From NCBI GenBank assembly GCA_010032085.1, contig RGYL01000046.1, positions 1 through 6,570 of the forward strand: a stretch of 6,570 nucleotides of DNA. The letters run 5' to 3'. The notes below the pieces were generated by a model that had not been told where the DNA came from, made no database searches, and was given only the letters and a program-made list of their open reading frames with translations. This DNA comes from Actinomycetota bacterium (lineage in GTDB: Bacteria > Actinomycetota > Actinomycetes > Nanopelagicales > Nanopelagicaceae). This document shows, piece after piece, positions 1-4,165 of the stretch. A program made the translations under genes and the position numbers. Within the stretch, counting starts at the first letter, position 1. Each line of letters opens with the position of its first letter.

Positions 1-1
1 T

Positions 2-136
2 GGAGTGAAAGTTATTTTTAAAGAATTCATGGGAGCAATCCATGGATTCAATGCACTTGGTGGGGTAGCTCCTACCTATGTGAGCAAGGGACAGGAATTT
101 CTTGCCCAATCGCTCAATGAATTAATGGGTAGATGA
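2..136 (+). CDS. C-terminal fragment of an unidentified protein (5' end outside window)
   Basis: An open frame runs in from the left edge and ends at TGA 134-136, giving about 44 residues that include FNALGGVAPTYVSKGQEFL and finish in NELMGR. The stretch reads like real protein: a Gly/Ala-rich turn followed by an amphipathic helix at the extreme C-terminus. The stop overlaps the start of the Nudix gene in an ATGA arrangement, which is typical of translationally coupled neighbours and supports this being a true gene end. I do not recognise the family from this tail. A flavin- or nucleotide-binding oxidoreductase is possible but is only a guess. The start and most of the protein lie outside the window. 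Confidence 0.6.
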   Translation, partial: GVKVIFKEFMGAIHGFNALGGVAPTYVSKGQEFLAQSLNELMGR

Positions 137-606
137 CTTCAGCAAGAGATGCCGCCCGAGTTCTCGTCATTGATGATTCAGAGCGAATACTTCTTATTAG
201 AGGGCGAGATCCATCAAGGCCTGAAATCGGCACATGGTGGTACGCCCCAGGAGGAGGATTGAAACCGGGGGAGTCGCATAGAGAAGCGGCGGCCCGGGAA
301 CTTTGGGAAGAGACTGGTCTAAGAGCTGAGATAGATACAAATCCAATTTGGGAGCGGGAAGTTGAATTCACATTTAACGGGGTTGAATATCTACAGCGCG
401 AACTCTACTTTCTTATCCGCACTAAGAGTTTTGAACCAAATCCTCAAGTGCTTTCAGAACTCGAGAAGGTCTCTCTCTTAGAACCAAAATGGTGGAGTTT
501 CTTGGAGTTAACGGGGCTTCCCGACTTGATTTATCCAAACGCGATTAGAACTGAATTTAGCTATCTATTGAGTTCTAGCGAGAAGAAGCTAAAGCGCGTC
601 GAGTAA
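133..606 (+). CDS. Nudix hydrolase (NUDIX domain protein)
   Basis: This 157-residue protein is a complete single-domain Nudix hydrolase, a family that cleaves nucleoside diphosphates linked to another moiety (X) using Mg2+ or Mn2+. The Nudix box GX5EX7REUXEEXGU is perfect at residues 41-63 (G41, E47, R55, E56, E59, E60, G62, L63; bases 253-321). It follows an N-terminal beta strand (RVLVIDDSERILLIRG) and the usual W-Y-x-P-G-G-G lead-in. The length is normal for the family. The ATG overlaps the upstream stop codon (ATGA), so the two genes are probably co-transcribed and translationally coupled. No strong Shine-Dalgarno sequence is visible, which fits coupling. Substrate cannot be read from sequence; candidates include oxidised nucleotides, ADP-ribose and dinucleoside polyphosphates. 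Its TAA stop directly abuts the stop of the opposing GNAT gene. Confidence 0.93.
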   Translation: MTSARDAARVLVIDDSERILLIRGRDPSRPEIGTWWYAPGGGLKPGESHREAAARELWEETGLRAEIDTNPIWEREVEFTFNGVEYLQRELYFLIRTKSFEPNPQVLSELEKVSLLEPKWWSFLELTGLPDLIYPNAIRTEFSYLLSSSEKKLKRVE

Positions 607-1542
607 CTAGACAAGCGCGCTCCAATTTACATTCTCATATTGATGCCACTCAGAGAACGGCTTCATGCCCACTTTCTCATAAAGCCTAAGGGCGCCACTT
701 TCGTTTCCGGTATCTACATTAAGACTTAGTTTGCTTCGACCAAGTCCGAAATTTATCTCAATGGCATGTCGCAGTAGCGCTTCACCGAGACCTTTGCCGT
801 GAAATGCTTTTCGTACGCCAAGCCCGGTGACATAACCACTCTCTTCATGTAACAATGAATCATCACAGTCAATAAAGCCAACATCTTCTCCTTCTAGAGA
901 GAGTAGCCAAACTCGCAAATTCGCTTCCTCTTGATCGCGAAGGACTATCCTGCTCCATTCATCAAAGGGTCTTGGCATGAAACCAAAGTGTTGACTGAAA
1001 GAGTCTTGATTCACCTCATAGAAAGAGCGCAAATCCTTGGGATTATCAAGATTGATTTCTCTTATATGGCCAACATGCTTATGAGGTTCTGGTTTAGATT
1101 CAAGTTTCATCTGCATCATCCAATATCGTCGAAGTAGATTGAAGCCGTTGCTTACAAGTAGAGTTCTATAAGCCTCATCTTTTGAATGAACGCCTAGCCA
1201 AAGTTGAAAGTTGGGATTCCCTGCTTTCGCAATCTCGAGTGCAAGCATCAATGTCGAAGGGAGGGTTTCGGCCCCCGGCCTTGTGTAAATATCCAAGTAA
1301 AAACGGCTCCGTGAAAAGTCTGGATTCAAAGTCAAAAAACTTTGCCAATTTTCGTCGCCTTCAAATTTGGTGAACCTTGTTGCCGCCTGATCTACAAATC
1401 CGCTAATTAATTCTCGCGCTTCAACTTCGCCAAGCTTGTCTTCAAGAGGGTTAAGCGAGAGCATGTTTGCGTTTACAATCTCTTGGACTAGGGCAACGTC
1501 GTTCTCGGTGGCCATCCTCGCAATTAGTTTTGGTGCACTCAT
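607..1542 (-). CDS. Tandem-domain GNAT family N-acetyltransferase
   Basis: The 311-residue protein looks like two GNAT folds in tandem. The N-terminal half (about 5-147) is degenerate, ending in LLVSNGFNLLRRYW, which resembles the last strand-helix of a GNAT domain. The C-terminal half (about 157-308) is well conserved: YVTGLGVRKAFHGKGLGEAL at residues 237-256 is the acetyl-CoA-binding motif A, and VDTGNESGALRLYEKVGM (276-293) is the closing motif with the usual N...A..LYEK.GF/M signature. The first position of the Q/R-x-x-G-x-G/A pyrophosphate loop is His248. Length and two-domain layout resemble mycothiol synthase MshD, but similarity is general, so I do not assign mshD; an aminoglycoside- or small-molecule-acetylating homologue is equally possible. 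The acceptor substrate is unknown. The ATG at 1542 is preceded by AAGAAG and, further upstream, GAAGAGG. The gene ends flush against the convergent Nudix gene. Confidence 0.88.
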   Translation of the reverse strand: MSAPKLIARMATENDVALVQEIVNANMLSLNPLEDKLGEVEARELISGFVDQAATRFTKFEGDENWQSFLTLNPDFSRSRFYLDIYTRPGAETLPSTLMLALEIAKAGNPNFQLWLGVHSKDEAYRTLLVSNGFNLLRRYWMMQMKLESKPEPHKHVGHIREINLDNPKDLRSFYEVNQDSFSQHFGFMPRPFDEWSRIVLRDQEEANLRVWLLSLEGEDVGFIDCDDSLLHEESGYVTGLGVRKAFHGKGLGEALLRHAIEINFGLGRSKLSLNVDTGNESGALRLYEKVGMKPFSEWHQYENVNWSALV

Positions 1543-1560
1543 GACTTCTTAAACCTCTTC

Positions 1561-1658
1561 ATTCTTACTCGCCTTGCCAGATCGGGGAACATCTAACGGG
1601 CATAGGTGAAGAGTAATCGTGTCGGTGGATGGCTCGAAAGCTAAATGAATGTAAGAAT
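1561..1658. promoter_or_regulatory. Divergent intergenic region with outward-facing GTAAGAAT copies
   Basis: The 124-base gap between the GNAT gene (minus strand) and the small membrane ORF (plus strand) holds the octamer GTAAGAAT twice, pointing outward: on the minus strand at 1568-1561 (seen as ATTCTTAC on the plus strand) and on the plus strand at 1651-1658. Each copy sits upstream of a start codon, ending 8 bases before the ATG at 1667 and 18 bases before the ATG at 1542. They could be -10 elements (AAGAAT) of divergent promoters, or half-sites for a regulator. No convincing -35 boxes accompany them. An 8-base match in so short a region may also be chance. Confidence 0.3.
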
Positions 1659-1666
1659 CCGCACCT

Positions 1667-1864
1667 ATGGACCTGCAGACCTTCTTCTATTCTGTCATCG
1701 GATTTACCGCTTTGATGGGCTTTCGCGCCTGGCAGAAAATGGGAAGGAGCTATCTGGACCCCGAAGCAAAGAGTCGTAATCACCGCAGAGGAGAAGACGA
1801 GTTCTTTCGTTGGTTGATAGTTGTCACAGTAATCGCGGTACTTATATTTTCCTGGTACGCATAG
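1667..1864 (+). CDS. Putative small two-helix membrane protein
   Basis: This 65-residue ORF encodes two hydrophobic segments, about residues 5-22 (FFYSVIGFTALMGF) and 47-64 (FFRWLIVVTVIAVLIFSW), joined by a very charged loop (24-46, rich in K, R, D, E). The loop carries many basic residues, so by the positive-inside rule it would lie in the cytoplasm with both ends outside. An in-frame TAA at 1652 leaves the ATG at 1667 as the only plausible ATG start. There is no Shine-Dalgarno sequence; AAGAAT ends 8 bases before the ATG, so a leaderless start is possible. I recognise no family and assign no function. The topology and residue distribution look protein-like, whereas the overlapping minus-strand ORF (1565-1891) is rich in Cys, His and Pro and does not. 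It is still short enough to be a chance ORF. Confidence 0.5.
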   Translation: MDLQTFFYSVIGFTALMGFRAWQKMGRSYLDPEAKSRNHRRGEDEFFRWLIVVTVIAVLIFSWYA

Positions 1865-1882
1865 TTGCTTCAATCTCCTACG

Positions 1883-1898
1883 TTCATTCATTCGTTCA
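1883..1898. repeat. Short imperfect tandem tetranucleotide repeat (TTCA)n
   Basis: Four consecutive 4-base units read TTCA TTCA TTCG TTCA, with two further TTCA copies at 1906-1909 and 1913-1916. The repeat lies in the 91-base gap between the small membrane ORF and the channel gene, about 45 bases upstream of the channel's candidate -10 box. It could be slippage-prone sequence or a regulator-binding zone, or may have no function. Confidence 0.35.
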
Positions 1899-1943
1899 CC
1901 CTAAATTCATCTTTCAATTAGGCATTCCACACTCACTCTGGTC

Positions 1944-1955
1944 TATCTTCAACTC
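1944..1955 (+). promoter_or_regulatory. Candidate leaderless promoter (-10 TATCTT) of the channel-arsC operon
   Basis: TATCTT at 1944-1949 matches the TANNNT form of a bacterial -10 box and is followed by six bases and then the GTG start codon at 1956. That spacing puts the expected transcription start on the first base of the start codon, giving a leaderless mRNA. This agrees with the absence of any Shine-Dalgarno sequence before the GTG. I see no TTGACA-like -35 at the usual distance, which is common for actinobacterial promoters. No clear ArsR-type palindrome is visible. Confidence 0.5.
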
Positions 1956-2609
1956 GTGCGAAAAGTTATTGCAGAGTTCACAGGCACTTCATTAATTGCA
2001 GCCGCGGTGATTGGGTCGGCAATTATGGCTACCAATTGGACCAAGGATGGGGCCATATGGTTGCTGGTTAACATGATAAGTACTGTCGCCGCACTTTACA
2101 TATCAATAATGCTCTTTGCTTCGATTAGCGGCGCCCACTTCAACCCCGTTGTTTCTCTAGTAAAACTGATGCAGAAAGAACTTTCGATTAACGATTTCCT
2201 CCGGTATTGCTTAGCACAATTTGGCGGAGCGGTATTTGGGGCTTCTCTTGCACACTTTATTTTCGATTATTCAATTCTCAGTGTTTCGAAAATTGAGAGA
2301 ACTGGGATGAACATCTTTACCTCAGAGATGCTTGCCAGCTTTGGATTGGTTTTGATCGTCATTGCAAGCTGGCGCACATTCAAGGTGCGCACGAGAGCTT
2401 CACTCATTTCGCTATGGATTGCCTCTGCGTATTTCTTCACCTCTTCAACCTCCTTTGCAAATCCAGCAGTGTCCTTTGGTCGCATGCTCACAGATTCACT
2501 AGCTGGAATCTCTCCGGCATCACTTGCCCTATTCATCCCAGCCCAGATCGCGGGTGGGATATTGGCTTATTTCTTTGCTTCCTATCTCGCTAAAGGTGCC
2601 CGTGAGTAA
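1956..2609 (+). CDS. MIP/aquaporin-family channel, probable arsenite channel (AqpS-like)
   Basis: This 217-residue protein has the architecture of the major intrinsic protein family: about six membrane helices (near 2-25, 33-55, 81-104, 121-140, 147-166, 188-212) and two re-entrant Asn-Pro loops. The first loop reads SGAHFNPVVS (NPV at 63-65), the second FANPAVSFGR (NPA at 169-171). The N-terminus RKVIAEFTGT is typical of aquaporins and supports the GTG start at 1956; the first internal ATG would delete helix 1. The Arg that normally follows the second NPA, part of the selectivity filter, is Val172 here. The gene overlaps arsC by 8 bases, so the likely role is passive export of arsenite made by the reductase, as described for AqpS of Sinorhizobium meliloti. 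That substrate is inferred from context; glycerol or other small neutral solutes remain possible. Confidence 0.87.
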   Translation: MRKVIAEFTGTSLIAAAVIGSAIMATNWTKDGAIWLLVNMISTVAALYISIMLFASISGAHFNPVVSLVKLMQKELSINDFLRYCLAQFGGAVFGASLAHFIFDYSILSVSKIERTGMNIFTSEMLASFGLVLIVIASWRTFKVRTRASLISLWIASAYFFTSSTSFANPAVSFGRMLTDSLAGISPASLALFIPAQIAGGILAYFFASYLAKGARE

Positions 2610-3000
2610 GAAACCAACTGTTTTATTTGTCTGTGTTCACAATGCTGGCCGCTCACAAATGGCAGCGGGATTTATGGAACATCTTGGGGAAGGCCGAGTA
2701 GAAGTCTTATCTGCGGGGAGCGCTCCAAAGGAGAGCATCAATCCGGTCGCCGTTGATGCGATGAGGGAAAAGGGCATTGATATTTCGAATCGAAGACCCA
2801 AGGTGTTGACAAGCGAATCTGTTCAAGGCAGTGATGTAGTTATAACAATGGGTTGCGGAGATGCCTGCCCTTTTTACCCTGGAAAACGCTACGAGGACTG
2901 GGTACTAGATGATCCCGCCGGCAAAGATATTGAATTCGTTAGAAAAGTTAGAGATGAGATAGAGAGACGAGTAGCTCAACTTTTATCTGAGATTCTCTAA
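2602..3000 (+). CDS. arsC: Arsenate reductase, low-molecular-weight phosphatase fold
   Basis: The 132-residue protein reduces arsenate to arsenite in the cytoplasm. It has the Cys-X5-Arg anion-binding loop CVHNAGRS at residues 11-18 (nucleophile C11, R17; bases 2632-2652) and the general-acid Asp at D104 in LDDP. Cysteines C85 and C89 lie in MGCGDACP. The sequence pattern CVHNAGRSQMAAGF ... MGCGDACPFYPGKRYEDW resembles actinobacterial arsenate reductases that use mycothiol and mycoredoxin, although C85 and C89 could alternatively form a thioredoxin-type cysteine relay. I place the start at GTG 2602 because AAAGG lies just upstream and the protein then begins at the family's usual point; GTG 2596 is the alternative, while the longer frame from 2524 lies inside the channel gene. 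The 8-base overlap with the channel gene implies one transcript and coupled translation. Confidence 0.92.
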   Translation: MSKKPTVLFVCVHNAGRSQMAAGFMEHLGEGRVEVLSAGSAPKESINPVAVDAMREKGIDISNRRPKVLTSESVQGSDVVITMGCGDACPFYPGKRYEDWVLDDPAGKDIEFVRKVRDEIERRVAQLLSEIL

Positions 3001-3026
3001 CTTAGGGAATGAGGCATCTGCTGGCA

Positions 3027-3038
3027 TAGAATCAAGGG
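3027..3038 (+). promoter_or_regulatory. Candidate leaderless promoter (-10 TAGAAT) of the zinc-ribbon/RNase HI operon
   Basis: TAGAAT at 3027-3032 is a near-consensus -10 box followed by six bases and then ATG at 3039, so transcription would begin on the A of the start codon. The AAGGG just before the ATG touches the start codon and is too close to act as a Shine-Dalgarno site. No clear -35 box is visible. The spacing is identical to that of the channel gene promoter. It lies in the 38-base gap after arsC, so readthrough from the arsenic operon is also possible. Confidence 0.55.
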
Positions 3039-3767
3039 ATGAAGGTCGCTAGAGAAATCCAAGAAAGACTCCTAGCCCTCCAGCAGCTCGATTCAGATTT
3101 GATTCAAATTGAACATAAAGCAGTTAATCTTCCAAGTGCAAAGCAATTTGATGAAGTAACGAAGGAGCTTGCTTCGAAGCGGGATCTGCTTGTGGCAGCC
3201 AATACAGAACGAGATGATATAAAGCACGAGTTAACTAGAGCGGAGAACGATGTTGAACAAGTAGTAACTCGAATTGATCGCGACGAGAAAAGACTTGCCT
3301 CTGGTCAAGGCGCTCCCAAAGATCTTGAGAAGATTCAGCATGAGTTGGGTTCGCTAGCAAAGAGGCGAACTGAACTTGAAGAAGTTGAGTTGGAGATAAT
3401 GGTTCGTATTGAGGGTGTAGACTCAAGAGTAAAAGTCTTGGAAGGTCAATGCAGAGCGCTTGAGGAGCAATCAAACGAATTGAAACTTAAGAGAGATGCA
3501 GAAATTTCTGAACTAGAAAGCATAAAAAAGAACACATCTGAATCGCGCTCTAAGTTAGCCTCTATTATTGATAGCGAGCTCTTAGCGCTCTACGAGAAGA
3601 TAAGAGTGAATAGTGACGGTGTTGGCGCAGCAAAGCTTGAGGCAAATCAATGTCTAGGCTGTCATCTAACGATGAACTCAGCGGAATTAGTTCGAGTTAA
3701 GTCCCTGCCAGATGATGAAATTGTAAGGTGTGAAGAGTGTCGGCGAATATTGATTAGGTTAGATTGA
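3039..3767 (+). CDS. Coiled-coil protein with C-terminal C4 zinc ribbon (DUF164/CT398-like)
   Basis: The 242-residue protein is almost entirely helical: residues 1-185 are rich in Glu, Lys, Leu and Arg with heptad-like spacing, the pattern of a long antiparallel coiled coil. A C-terminal zinc ribbon follows, with paired cysteines CLGC (C205, C208) and CEEC (C231, C234) expected to bind one Zn2+. This layout and length match the zf-RING_7/DUF164 family, which includes Chlamydia CT398 and M. tuberculosis Rv2229c. The family's molecular role is not firmly settled; nucleic-acid or protein-complex binding has been proposed. The stop codon overlaps the RNase HI start (TGATG), so the two are co-translated, as is the neighbour order in many actinobacteria. 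That conserved pairing hints at a role linked to RNA-DNA metabolism, but this is inference. Confidence 0.92.
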   Translation: MKVAREIQERLLALQQLDSDLIQIEHKAVNLPSAKQFDEVTKELASKRDLLVAANTERDDIKHELTRAENDVEQVVTRIDRDEKRLASGQGAPKDLEKIQHELGSLAKRRTELEEVELEIMVRIEGVDSRVKVLEGQCRALEEQSNELKLKRDAEISELESIKKNTSESRSKLASIIDSELLALYEKIRVNSDGVGAAKLEANQCLGCHLTMNSAELVRVKSLPDDEIVRCEECRRILIRLD

Positions 3768-4165
3768 TGTCGCGCTCCTTCTTGCTTTATGCCGATGGTG
3801 GCTCAAGGGGCAACCCGGGAGAGGCGGCATTCGGAGCCGTCATTAGCGAGAGTGGAAAAGTCATTGTCGAGCTATCTGAACGGATTGGGATAGCAACAAA
3901 TAATGTTGCCGAATATAGCGCTCTTATTGCGGGATTAAGGGCGATTAATAAGTTGGATCCGCAAGCAAGAGTATTAGTGCGCATGGACTCTAAATTGATA
4001 GTTGAACAGATGAGTGGAAAATGGAAAATTAAAAATCCAGAGATGCGCAAGATGGCGCTTCAAGCGAGAGAAGCGCATGCACCAGAGCGCGTTGAATATG
4101 AGTGGATTCCGAGAGAGATGAATTCAGATGCAGATAGTCTTGTGAATCTTGCTTTAGATTCTTAG
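3767..4165 (+). CDS. rnhA: Ribonuclease HI, single-domain
   Basis: This 132-residue enzyme cleaves the RNA strand of RNA-DNA hybrids with two Mg2+ ions. The catalytic carboxylates are all recognisable: D10 in YADGGSRGNPG, E49 in NNVAEY, D74 in RMDSKLIVEQ and D123 in NSDADSLVN. It lacks the basic handle insertion of E. coli RNase HI, as do other actinobacterial forms. I use ATG 3767, which overlaps the preceding stop as TGATG; a TTG one codon earlier (3764) is possible but less likely. In M. tuberculosis the homologue Rv2228c is fused to a C-terminal CobC-like acid phosphatase domain; here the protein stops after the RNase domain, so that fusion is absent. Its TAG overlaps the convergent pmbA stop codon. 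Confidence 0.94.
   Translation: MSRSFLLYADGGSRGNPGEAAFGAVISESGKVIVELSERIGIATNNVAEYSALIAGLRAINKLDPQARVLVRMDSKLIVEQMSGKWKIKNPEMRKMALQAREAHAPERVEYEWIPREMNSDADSLVNLALDS

Noticed and set aside
1624..1665. Possible hairpin (GGTG-GAT with ATC-CG-CACC) around GCTCGAAAGC, resembling part of a tRNA T-arm
   Set aside because: The stem needs a two-base bulge, the loop is long, and no acceptor, D or anticodon arms can be built; no tRNA or riboswitch is supported.
1565..1891. 108-residue minus-strand ORF overlapping the small membrane ORF
   Set aside because: Composition is Cys/His/Pro/Ser-scattered with no hydrophobic or domain pattern, and it runs antisense to a better-looking ORF; treated as a shadow.
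1865..1955. ArsR-type operator upstream of the channel gene
   Set aside because: No convincing inverted repeat of ArsR type was found in this gap, and no arsR gene is in the window.
2524..2601. N-terminal extension of arsC from the ATG at 2524
   Set aside because: These 26 codons lie in another frame of the channel gene and extend the protein past the family's usual start; GTG 2602 with AAAGG upstream fits better.
3235..3474. Minus-strand ORF inside the zinc-ribbon gene, and 3787-4050 inside RNase HI
   Set aside because: Both are antisense to well-supported genes with catalytic or metal-binding motifs and have no recognisable features of their own.
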